Source: Planctomycetaceae bacterium UBA2972
Lineage (GTDB): Bacteria > Planctomycetota > Planctomycetia > Pirellulales > Pirellulaceae
Reading direction: 5' to 3'
Length of the DNA: 23,604 nucleotides
Assembly: GCA_002348315.1 (NCBI GenBank)
Contig: DEAW01000204.1
Location: 60,188 to 83,791, forward strand
The number at the start of each line of letters is the position of its first letter. The stretch's first letter is position 1. The notes under the pieces were generated by a model. The model was given only the letters and a program-made list of their open reading frames with translations. It had not been told where the DNA came from and searched no databases. Below, piece by piece: positions 16,462 to 23,604 of this stretch. The position numbers were made by a program, and so were the translations under genes.

Positions 16462-17901
16462 ATGAATAATCCAATCGAACATTCCTACATGCTTACCAAC
16501 CGCCGGCAGTTTTTTGGTCGGGCGAGTACTGGAATTGGCGTGGCTGCTCTGGCGTCTATGCTACATGCCGACGAACCTAAAGGAAATTCAAAGGCTTTAC
16601 CGGGACTGCCTCATTTTGCCCCTAAGGCCAAACGAGTCATCTACCTATTGCAATCTGGAGCTCCTTCTCAGGTAGACTTATTTGACTACAAGCCTTCGCT
16701 GGAAAAACTCCACCTTCAGGAATTGCCTGCCGAAATCCGATCAGGCCAGCGACTAACCGGCATGACTGCCGGGCAAGCTAAATTCCCTCTGGTCAAATCA
16801 CCATTTAAATTCCAACAACATGGTGAGTCCGGAATGTGGCTAAGTGAACTCTTACCACATCTTGGTGGCGTTGCCGACGATTTGTGCCTGATCAACTCCA
16901 TGCATACAGAAGCGATCAATCATGATCCGGCGATCACGTTTTTCCAATCAGGTCATCAACAACCGGGAAGACCGAGCCTCGGGTCATGGCTTAGCTATGG
17001 TCTGGGTAGCGAAACGGACAACCTGCCATCGTTTGTAGTCATGCTCACCAGGAACAGTTTCAACCAGGCTCAGCCAATTTATGACCGTCTTTGGGGAAGT
17101 GGCTTTTTGCCTTCGCAATTTCAGGGAGTAAAACTTCGCAGCCAGGGCGACCCGGTGCTATACCTCAATGATCCGGCAAAGCTTGATGCACGTACCCGGC
17201 GTAATTTGTTAGACAGCATTTCCAAACTTAATGCCAAACGGGAACAGGAAGTCGGGGACCCGGAAATCAACACGCGTATTGCGCAATACGAAATGGCCTA
17301 TCGTATGCAAATGTCGGTACCTGAACTGGCCAACATCAAGGACGAGCCGGAAAGCACCTTCAATCTTTACGGGGAATCGGCAAAGGATCCCGGTTCGCAT
17401 GCATACAACTGCCTGATGGCCCGTCGTATGGCTGAGCGTGGAGTCCGTTTCATTCAAGTATTCCACCGTGGATGGGACCATCATAGTAATTGTGAAGGTA
17501 ATCTCCCAACATTAACCAAACAAACCGATCAGGGATCGGCGGCATTGATTGCTGATCTAAAGCAACGTGACATGCTCAAAGACACGCTGGTCATCTGGGG
17601 CGGCGAATTTGGACGCACCGTCTTTGCTCAGGGAAACCCGGCTCGGTTTGGCCGGGACCATCATCCGCGTTGCTTCTCCATCTGGATGGCTGGAGGCGGC
17701 ATTCAGGGAGGTCTGACTTATGGAAAAACTGACAACTATTGTTACAACGTCGCTGAAAACGACGTCCACGTTCATGATTTCCACGCCACGATCTTACACT
17801 TAATGGGTATTGATCACGAACGACTCACGCATCGTTTCCAGGGCCGTGATTACCGTCTAACCGATGTGCATGGCAACGTTGTCGACGGAATCCTTGCCTA
17901 G
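16462..17901 (+). CDS. DUF1501 family protein, Tat-exported, partner of the upstream DUF1549/DUF1553 protein
   Basis: A 479-residue protein from the ATG at 16462. This start has AAGGGA 10 bases upstream and does not overlap the previous gene, whereas the ATG at 16432 would overlap it by 23 bases. It has a twin-arginine signal NRRQFFG (Arg14-Arg15) then STGIGVAALASMLHA. DUF1501 blocks are VIYLLQSGAPSQVDLFDYKP, LCLINSMHTEAINHDPA, YNCLMARRMAERGVRFIQVF, WGGEFGRTVFAQG and GRDHHPRCFSIWMAGGG. The C-terminal RDHH resembles the metal-site segment of the alkaline phosphatase-like fold. It follows the DUF1549/DUF1553 gene by 7 bases, the usual pairing in planctomycetes, and is the likely end of the operon. 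The convergent phosphodiesterase gene ends one base away, so there is no room for a terminator between them. Confidence 0.94.
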   Translation: MNNPIEHSYMLTNRRQFFGRASTGIGVAALASMLHADEPKGNSKALPGLPHFAPKAKRVIYLLQSGAPSQVDLFDYKPSLEKLHLQELPAEIRSGQRLTGMTAGQAKFPLVKSPFKFQQHGESGMWLSELLPHLGGVADDLCLINSMHTEAINHDPAITFFQSGHQQPGRPSLGSWLSYGLGSETDNLPSFVVMLTRNSFNQAQPIYDRLWGSGFLPSQFQGVKLRSQGDPVLYLNDPAKLDARTRRNLLDSISKLNAKREQEVGDPEINTRIAQYEMAYRMQMSVPELANIKDEPESTFNLYGESAKDPGSHAYNCLMARRMAERGVRFIQVFHRGWDHHSNCEGNLPTLTKQTDQGSAALIADLKQRDMLKDTLVIWGGEFGRTVFAQGNPARFGRDHHPRCFSIWMAGGGIQGGLTYGKTDNYCYNVAENDVHVHDFHATILHLMGIDHERLTHRFQGRDYRLTDVHGNVVDGILA

Positions 17902-17902
17902 C

Positions 17903-18850
17903 CTACTGCTGGCGTGGTAGCAGCCCGACAGGCTTCCCGTCGAGTTGCCATTCCGGCTTGATGGCGACATCCAGGTGAGTCAGCGCCGTGGCTACCAGGT
18001 CTACCAGATATACTTGATTCTTAAACTTGCCTTTGACAGCCGAGTCCCCACTGACAATTAAATAGATATTGTGAATCGTGGGGACATCATGCCCACTACC
18101 ATGGCCTTTCCCTTCACCACCATGGTCTGACGAAATCACAACCAGCCAATCTTCCCGCTCATAATCCGAACGTGATGCAATAGCTTTCATCAATCGCCCA
18201 ACATGCTGATCCACCGTCTCAATGGCTTTCATGTATTGAGGAACGGATGGGTGAAAGCCAAAACGATGACCATTTTCATCCGTTGCACCGAAGTATACCA
18301 TCGTCGCTCTGACATCCTGTTCCGCCAAAACTTTAACCGCGCGGTCTGCAATGTCTTTGTCGAATACGGTGTAACCGTCTGAACCGTGAGCTTCAAAACC
18401 TACGCGAACATCGGCCTTGGAGACAATGTACTTGTCGATCGGAAACCAGTCGATAAACGATGCCGTTCTATAGTCCGGATACTGCTGCTTCAACAGGTTA
18501 AACATGTGCGGGTATCGGTTAATTCGGCGACCACCAAACTCGTTATCATGCACACCGTGTTTATCCGCCCATACACCTGTTAGATAACTGGTCCATCCCG
18601 GCCCGCTAATCGTATCGTTTTTTTGGTAGCGACTGCCCAAAATCTTACACTGGTTACTAAACGAACCATTTTTCTTGAGGGCATCAATATTGGGCGTATT
18701 GGCCGCATCAAGGGCATCCGTCCTGAGTCCATCGATTCCAATCGCCAGCACATGCTTCGTGCGTTCCGCTGCATCAAGTACATCCAATTGAAACTGCTGG
18801 CCAAGTACAACCAACAGAATACAAATATATTTCCGGTGCATTCGAGTCAT
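17903..18850 (-). CDS. Exported type I phosphodiesterase / nucleotide pyrophosphatase-like phosphatase
   Basis: A 315-residue protein of the alkaline phosphatase superfamily. It has a signal peptide (YICILLVVLG, cleavage near LDAAE). The first metal Asp40 is in VLAIGIDGLRTDAL, and a TPNIDAL motif follows. The likely Ser/Thr nucleophile is in TISGPGWTSYLTG. DENGHRFGFHPS and VVISSDHGGEGKGHGSGHD supply the remaining metal ligands. Members hydrolyse phosphodiester or phosphomonoester bonds, often of nucleotides or lipid head groups; the substrate here is unknown. The N-terminal blocks TGVWADKHGVHDN and FGGRRINRYPHMFNLL are like those of secreted planctomycete members. The start is one base after the SASA stop (TAACATG), with AGGAAG as ribosome site, so translation is probably coupled. 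It ends one base from the convergent DUF1501 gene. Confidence 0.9.
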   Translation of the reverse strand: MTRMHRKYICILLVVLGQQFQLDVLDAAERTKHVLAIGIDGLRTDALDAANTPNIDALKKNGSFSNQCKILGSRYQKNDTISGPGWTSYLTGVWADKHGVHDNEFGGRRINRYPHMFNLLKQQYPDYRTASFIDWFPIDKYIVSKADVRVGFEAHGSDGYTVFDKDIADRAVKVLAEQDVRATMVYFGATDENGHRFGFHPSVPQYMKAIETVDQHVGRLMKAIASRSDYEREDWLVVISSDHGGEGKGHGSGHDVPTIHNIYLIVSGDSAVKGKFKNQVYLVDLVATALTHLDVAIKPEWQLDGKPVGLLPRQQ

Positions 18851-18851
18851 G

Positions 18852-19793
18852 TTACTTCCTGTGCAATCCTTTAAGTTTGATCATTGCTTTTCCCATCGCA
18901 TCTCCAATCAGAAAATAGCTTTCTGCGTTTCCAAACCAATGATGACCGTGGGTGACATTCGGTGATTCTTCTTTGGGACGAGCGAATGCCGTCGTCTTAA
19001 CAAAGGCAGCATTGTGCAAGCGATCGGCGGCGTTCTTTTGAGCCAGACGAATCTGCTTCATATTCTCCCCGGCATCTTCGCCCATATTACCGGTTTCGCC
19101 GATAATGACTGGCAGTTGTTTTTGGTGTAGAGCGGAACGGACGTCCGTTACCAGGTTAACCAGATTGTCTTCATATTGTGAAAGAGCATCTTTATCGAAC
19201 ATGTCGTTCCATCCCTGAAACCATACAAAGCCGGCCAGTTCGTAGTTTTTACCGATCTGCGGAAACTCCTCGTTCATTGCACTCAACCCCTGCTTTATTT
19301 CATCAAGCATTTGAGTGTAAAAAGGACCTACCTCACCACCGCTTGAAGGTGGTCGAAAGTCTTTATATATACTCTTTCCACCCCAGGCCGTTTTAATCAG
19401 TAACACGGGTTGTTTACTGGCATCACCGACTAAGTGGCCGAACTGAAACTCCGGCCCGATGTGATGTTTTCCGGAGTAACTGGTAAAGCCAATGGTAAGC
19501 CTGCCAGTTTTTGTTTCTTCTTTGGTTACGTGCCGAACAAACACGTCATCGCGCACGATGTATTCACCGTTGTCATCTTTAATATGAGCGTAGACGTCTT
19601 TCATCTTCGGATTCTTCATAACGTTATTGAGAATCCCTCTACCGCCGTTGTAGTGCATTGGATGGTCAAGATCGACCACGCCCTGCCCCTGCATATTGGA
19701 TTGCCCGGCAAGAATATAAACCTGAACTTTCTCGGCGCCGATGCAGGTTACGTTCACAGCAAATACGGCGAGCAGAACAAATGCAAACTTCAT
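18852..19793 (-). CDS. Exported SASA-type sialate O-acetylesterase-like protein
   Basis: A 313-residue protein. The ATG at 19793 is chosen over the in-frame ATG at 19829, because it directly opens a signal peptide (MKFAFVLLAVFAVNVTCIGA) and has AGAGAG just upstream. The SASA domain begins VQVYILAGQSNMQGQG, with Ser32 as expected nucleophile. It continues IGPEFQFGHLVG, VLLIKTAWGGKSIYKDF, YELAGFVWFQGWNDMF and VIIGETGNMGED, and ends with HHWFGNAESYF, whose His is the likely catalytic base. It is the compact form of the same family as the esterase at 10666-11931, lacking that protein's charged insert. It probably deacetylates an extracellular glycan. It lies between the large kinase gene (98-base gap) and the phosphodiesterase gene (1-base gap). 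The latter two form a transcriptional unit, perhaps with their own promoter in the 98-base gap, although I see no convincing hexamers there. Confidence 0.9.
   Translation of the reverse strand: MKFAFVLLAVFAVNVTCIGAEKVQVYILAGQSNMQGQGVVDLDHPMHYNGGRGILNNVMKNPKMKDVYAHIKDDNGEYIVRDDVFVRHVTKEETKTGRLTIGFTSYSGKHHIGPEFQFGHLVGDASKQPVLLIKTAWGGKSIYKDFRPPSSGGEVGPFYTQMLDEIKQGLSAMNEEFPQIGKNYELAGFVWFQGWNDMFDKDALSQYEDNLVNLVTDVRSALHQKQLPVIIGETGNMGEDAGENMKQIRLAQKNAADRLHNAAFVKTTAFARPKEESPNVTHGHHWFGNAESYFLIGDAMGKAMIKLKGLHRK
18855..18860 (-). promoter_or_regulatory. Ribosome binding site inside the SASA 3' end
   Basis: The - strand reads AGGAAG, then TAA (SASA stop), C, then the phosphodiesterase ATG. The site lies within the last codons of the upstream gene, a layout typical of termination-reinitiation coupling. 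Confidence 0.65.
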
Positions 19794-19891
19794 AGAGTCT
19801 CTCTTTGTGGGAATTCCGAGTAGTTTCAATGTTAGTCTGAGTATAACGAACCAGCCAACTACAATGTCATGCTACAGGCAAAGCATTTTGT

Positions 19892-22800
19892 TTAAGAGTC
19901 CCCAAACCTTTCCTTCAACCAATTGTCCATATAAGGAACAAATAAATTGATATCGATCGAGTGGCTGCTTGGGTATAGCTTCAGTTCTTTGTCTTCTGAA
20001 CCCATCAATTCATAAAGCGGGCGAGCAGAGGTTTCTAACGGAAACACATTATCAAATTCTCCGTTAATCATAAGAATAGGTGTCGTGATAAACGGTGCCA
20101 ATGCAGTCGGGTTAATTTCATTTGGAACGTCCCACCATACAGCACCTCCAACTAGCAATACGCCTGCCTTAAATCTACTGTCCATTGCCAATGGACAAAC
20201 ACCTGTAAAAGCACCCATGCTCGAACCAAAATAAGTGAGTTTAGTAAGATCTATATCATCGCGTGTTTCCAGGAAATCAATCATCCTGGAAACATCCTTG
20301 GTTACCTGTATCAACCACTCTCTTCTAGCTAACCCAGAGTCTTTTGGAATTTCACTTCGATCAAATAATCCTTGATAGTTAGCAGTAATGATGACTCTAC
20401 CGGTTTTCAGAAGTTCCTTTACAATTCGTCCTCCAGCACCATTCGAAGTGGAATCGTATGCAGGCATTCTCTGAGAGTCTGCTCCTGGAATAAACAGAAT
20501 CGGGTGAAAAACCGACTTTTCCTCTCTAGGAAACAGCATCGCGATTGTTAGTTTCTCCGAATTGTATGCTGTGTTGATCTGAATATTCTCTTCTCTATAT
20601 TCTGACAACTCCGGATGAAGGTCGTTGGATATCACCTCTTGGCCCAGATCTCGATTTTGGTCGTAGGCATACATTGATTGGTATGCTGAAAACAATTCAT
20701 CTGTTACTTTACCTGCTTCTACAACTTGATATCTTTTCGCTTTAACGTCATTCAAAAGCTGATTGGGATATTCCTCAACGACCTGCATGCATCGGAACCC
20801 GATCTTGTTACTTCTTGTTTCTGGAGGCATTGCAATCCTATGCCGATAAACGTAATGGCGATCATCCCAACTACCACCACAACAGCACTTTCCAGCAGCA
20901 TCTTCAAATCCATTCTGCGTCCATTCACTTACGTTTCCAGCTGTATCAAAAATTGGTCTATAACCAATTCCCCGATTTTTCCCTCTGGGATCAGTTCCCT
21001 TCCCACTAAAGTTGGAATGCGGAATAACTAATTCGTCAGCAGCATGACTGGCCCAACGCCAATGCACTGCAGTAGGCAATTCTTTCCCTCTAAATCGGGC
21101 GTACGCTGAGGCTTCAAACCAACTCACTGAATGAACCGGGAAGTTTCCTCTACCCTCTGGATAGTTACCGTTTACCCAGTGAGCAGGACCCGGACTGCCA
21201 GTGCTATCAACGAATTCCGCAATAGCATCAGAGAATTCGTTAGCTTCGCCATCAGAGTCCACTAGCACATCGGTCCAATATTCAGGATTCGAATACCCAC
21301 CCGCATCTACAAATTCCTTAAACTCAGCGTTCGACACTTCATATTGGTCAATATAAAATTCGGGAATGGAAACGGAAGTAACAAAAGACCTAGGTCCTGT
21401 AAACGGAACGAAAACCATCCCTTCCGGCTGCTCGCCAACAGGATTTGGGACATACAATGTACTACCTAAACGTAATTGAGTCCTCTCCGTGATTACCTGT
21501 CCGTCATACGATATCCTCAGACGATGCCTCGTGGTGGGAAGCACTGCGGTTTTATTCTGACTATCAAATAAAACTGAAACCCAGGGAGAACCGTCCCGAT
21601 CCCAATTCTGAATTTCAATCTCAAACGAAAGTTCCTGTTCACTTTCGACATTTACCGTTTTGACATGAAGCTCTTTCGCTTCCTTAAACTCGGCATCATC
21701 CGCAAGTAGCGGCTCTAACCCCATTAGCATTTGGTAAAGTGTTGCGTTCTTAAATTCGGCTTTCAGAGTGGGGACTTCTTCCCGCAAAAGCCGTCGGGCT
21801 TCTTCGACGGACTTCACTTGTGTTTCCAACGCTGCCTTTTCTTGTTTTAAATCGTTGGCTTGCTCCTCAAGCTCCACTTGCTTCTCACGCCCTTCGAAGA
21901 TCAAGAAGCCCGAAGACAAGACAACTGCGGCAATCACGCCCATGGCAGTAACCATGGCAACTCTCAGTCTGTTGCGCCTTAAAAATTTGCGAGTTTTGTA
22001 CGTGACTGATGGCGGTCGAGCCAGCACCGGCTCTTGATTAACATGCCGTTCCAAATCTTCTGCCATGGCTTTCGCAGAATCATATCGACGATTGCGATCT
22101 TTATCTAATGCCTTGATAACAATCCAATCAATATCTCCGCGAAGCTGTTGCGAAAGGCGTCGCTGGTCCGTGCTGCGATTATTTGCGTTGACAGTCGCAC
22201 TTTCACCTAACGTTGAGATTCTGGTGCTGGGGCGAGGAGCTTCTTCTTCTTTTATAAGCCTCTGTAATTCATCGTATGTGGCCGACCTGACTTCCTGTTT
22301 CCCCAATGGAGTTGTTCCCGTGAGTAATTCAAAGAGTACAACACCTAAAGAGTACACATCGCTGCGTGTATCGATATCAAGTCCGCTCATCTCTGCCTGT
22401 TCCGGACTCATATAGGTTGGCGTTCCCACCATTTGTCCATAGGCCGTAAAAAGCGTCTTATCCGTTAACTGCTGGGTAAGCGCTTTTGAAACTCCAAAAT
22501 CAATTACTTTACAGACTGGTTTGCCATCATGCAGCGTCACCATAACATTCGAAGGCTTGATGTCTCTGTGAATTATTCCTTTACGATGAGCATGGTCGAT
22601 CGCTCGACAAACTGTCAAAAACAGTTCAACACGTTCACGCGTCGACAATTTGTTTTTGTCACAAAACTCAGTAATTGGAACTCCTTTTACAAGTTCCATT
22701 ACGAAATATGGACGCCCAAATTCAGTAACGCCACCATCCAGAACTTTGGCAATATTTGGGTGTTCCATCAACGCTAAGGCTTGTCGCTCAGCTTCAAACC

Positions 22801-23167
22801 GAGCTACAACATCCTTCGTATCCATCCCTGGCTTTACAATCTTTAATGCAACCTTGCGACGAATAGGCTCAAACTGTTCAGCCATATAGACTACGCCGAA
22901 ACCACCTTCACCAATTTCTTGAAGTAGTTTATATGATCCAATCGTCGAGCCAACCTGCCCATCCGCAGATGGAGTGACCTTTCGATCCACTGTCACGCCT
23001 GCATCCCCTGAATTATCCAGCGTACTTTCGGACTCCCATGTATCCAGCAACGCCTTTACCTTCTCTAGTAATGCTTGATCTTCACTACAAGACTCATCTA
23101 AAAACCGACCTCGTTGCTCAGCCGACTTAATCTCCGTGGCTTTCAAGAAAATCTCTTGAGGCGTCAT
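19892..23167 (-). CDS. Ser/Thr protein kinase - transmembrane - FGE-like - alpha/beta hydrolase fusion
   Basis: A 1091-residue membrane protein. Residues 1-75 form an acidic N-terminal helix region. The kinase spans about 78-375: GEGGFG loop 86-91, Lys109, HRD 200-202, Lys204, Asn207, DFG 223-225 and SPE 254-256, all key residues present. One TM helix at about 403-424 puts the rest outside. A coiled coil follows at about 426-472, then a beta-rich segment at 500-580. The FGE-sulfatase-like domain is at about 582-796 (GMVFVPF, YIDQYEVSNAEF, FPVHSVSWFEASAYARF, AGNVSEWT, GFRC). It lacks the paired Cys that sulfatase-activating FGE uses. The C-terminal alpha/beta hydrolase spans about 870-1090, with nucleophile Ser983 in GSSMG, Asp1039 in GEFDN and His1069 in PSSHS, an intact triad. 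Ligand sensing coupled to phosphorylation is an inference. AGGAGAG 7 bases before the ATG supports the start. Codons are A+T-richer than in neighbouring genes. Confidence 0.93.
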   Translation of the reverse strand: MTPQEIFLKATEIKSAEQRGRFLDESCSEDQALLEKVKALLDTWESESTLDNSGDAGVTVDRKVTPSADGQVGSTIGSYKLLQEIGEGGFGVVYMAEQFEPIRRKVALKIVKPGMDTKDVVARFEAERQALALMEHPNIAKVLDGGVTEFGRPYFVMELVKGVPITEFCDKNKLSTRERVELFLTVCRAIDHAHRKGIIHRDIKPSNVMVTLHDGKPVCKVIDFGVSKALTQQLTDKTLFTAYGQMVGTPTYMSPEQAEMSGLDIDTRSDVYSLGVVLFELLTGTTPLGKQEVRSATYDELQRLIKEEEAPRPSTRISTLGESATVNANNRSTDQRRLSQQLRGDIDWIVIKALDKDRNRRYDSAKAMAEDLERHVNQEPVLARPPSVTYKTRKFLRRNRLRVAMVTAMGVIAAVVLSSGFLIFEGREKQVELEEQANDLKQEKAALETQVKSVEEARRLLREEVPTLKAEFKNATLYQMLMGLEPLLADDAEFKEAKELHVKTVNVESEQELSFEIEIQNWDRDGSPWVSVLFDSQNKTAVLPTTRHRLRISYDGQVITERTQLRLGSTLYVPNPVGEQPEGMVFVPFTGPRSFVTSVSIPEFYIDQYEVSNAEFKEFVDAGGYSNPEYWTDVLVDSDGEANEFSDAIAEFVDSTGSPGPAHWVNGNYPEGRGNFPVHSVSWFEASAYARFRGKELPTAVHWRWASHAADELVIPHSNFSGKGTDPRGKNRGIGYRPIFDTAGNVSEWTQNGFEDAAGKCCCGGSWDDRHYVYRHRIAMPPETRSNKIGFRCMQVVEEYPNQLLNDVKAKRYQVVEAGKVTDELFSAYQSMYAYDQNRDLGQEVISNDLHPELSEYREENIQINTAYNSEKLTIAMLFPREEKSVFHPILFIPGADSQRMPAYDSTSNGAGGRIVKELLKTGRVIITANYQGLFDRSEIPKDSGLARREWLIQVTKDVSRMIDFLETRDDIDLTKLTYFGSSMGAFTGVCPLAMDSRFKAGVLLVGGAVWWDVPNEINPTALAPFITTPILMINGEFDNVFPLETSARPLYELMGSEDKELKLYPSSHSIDINLFVPYMDNWLKERFGDS

Positions 23168-23214
23168 GTCAAAACTCTCCTAGCAGGGCATCACTAAATC
23201 TGCATCTACAGTAG

Positions 23215-23220
23215 ATTATA
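23215..23220 (-). promoter_or_regulatory. Candidate -10 element for the kinase gene
   Basis: The - strand reads a perfect TATAAT about 48 bases before the kinase ATG. No good -35 is found at 16-18 bases, so this is only a candidate core promoter. On the + strand, TTGACC (23238-23243), 17 bases and TTTATG form an even weaker candidate for the divergent gene. Confidence 0.3.
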
Positions 23221-23296
23221 TGAGAACTTCATACAACTTGACCGAAACCATCCATCAGATTTTATGCGTCTACCAAGGCTTAACACCGCATTACGA

Positions 23297-23604
23297 ATGA
23301 AACTACAAAGCTCTACCATCATCTGCCTAATCTTCATAAGCAGCTAAAGCTTGCCGGGCACGTGCTCAGCAGGACGTTAAGAAGGGTGCATGGACGTTCC
23401 AGGACGGTTTACCTGTCACCTTCAATTTCCATTACGGAACTGAACTATCGACTGAAGACATCCATTTGCTAGCTCAACAGGTCAGCCTGAAAGAAGTCAC
23501 GATGGGATTCACCAGCCTGGATGCGGAATACGTTACCACTGCCGGAACACTGACACCACTGCGAAAACTGATCAACCTGAAAGCCGTCCATCTGTCTATT
23601 GACG
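23297..23604 (+). pseudogene. Frame-disrupted, right-truncated gene for a secreted leucine-rich-repeat-like protein
   Basis: From the ATG at 23297 (or 23264 in the same frame) the sequence encodes a signal-peptide start, MKLQSSTIICLIFISS, but stops at TAA 23345-23347. One base on, the next frame is open from 23340 to the window end. It reads KACRARAQQDVKKGAW, then VTFNFHYGTELS, and near the end LTPLRKLINLKAVHLSID, with leucine spacing like a leucine-rich repeat. This second frame has no ATG or GTG for its first 50 or so codons, yet it contains ARA-QQ, a good signal peptidase site. Joining the frames with a single-base shift at about 23345 would give a normal secreted protein. I infer one gene with an indel (real or a sequence error) or, less likely, recoding. 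The gene runs off the right edge and diverges from the kinase gene. The gap 23168-23296 holds only candidate promoter elements. Confidence 0.5.

Noticed and set aside
17906..17923. Short hairpin CTGCT-loop-AGCAG as a terminator
   Set aside because: A five-base stem with an eight-base loop and no T run is too weak, and it lies inside the phosphodiesterase coding region.
1..23604. CRISPR arrays, tRNA or rRNA genes, insertion sequences, integrases, attachment sites
   Set aside because: Searched by eye on both strands; no regular repeats, cloverleaf-like segments, transposase motifs or terminal inverted repeats were found.

Overview
The window looks like a chromosomal segment of a planctomycete (phylum Planctomycetota). 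The evidence is the density of families that are common there and rare elsewhere. These are haem-motif PSCyt/PSD proteins (DUF1587/1592/1595/1588/1585 and DUF1549/DUF1553), their DUF1552 and DUF1501 partners, exported SASA-type acetylesterases, and a giant Ser/Thr kinase fused to an FGE-like domain. Most of the window reads at moderate G+C. I saw no tRNA, rRNA, CRISPR array, IS element or phage gene.

Left block, + strand, 1-6703, five closely spaced genes: a DUF1552 protein cut by the left edge, a two-haem-motif DUF1592-family protein, a second DUF1552 protein, an exported alpha/alpha-toroid protein with QW-like repeats, and an exported metallo-beta-lactamase-fold protein. The DUF1552 proteins appear to be Tat-exported and the haem protein Sec-exported, so they probably meet outside the cytoplasm.

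Middle block, - strand, 8946-6700: a standard tdh-kbl operon that converts L-threonine to glycine plus acetyl-CoA. Its stop codon overlaps that of the convergent left block.

Second + block, 9153-17901: a DUF1501 protein, a SASA esterase with an unusual charged insert, an FGGY sugar kinase, a DUF1549/DUF1553 haem protein with a probable carbohydrate-binding insert, and a second DUF1501 protein. The last four genes are 25, 4 and 7 bases apart and look co-transcribed. A carbohydrate role (deacetylation, binding, then phosphorylation of a released sugar) is an inference from domains and order.

Right block, - strand, 23167-17903: a 1091-residue kinase / transmembrane / FGE-like / alpha-beta hydrolase fusion, a second SASA esterase, and a type I phosphodiesterase-like phosphatase whose start codon sits one base after the SASA stop. 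The kinase gene is clearly more A+T-rich than its neighbours.

At the right edge, divergent from the kinase, a secreted leucine-rich-repeat-like gene begins. Its signal peptide and mature part lie in different frames, so it is a frame-disrupted gene or a sequence error. The points most worth a second look are the triple-fusion kinase, the broken right-edge gene, the back-to-back pairing of the two planctomycete haem-protein systems, and the toroid plus metallo-hydrolase pair.
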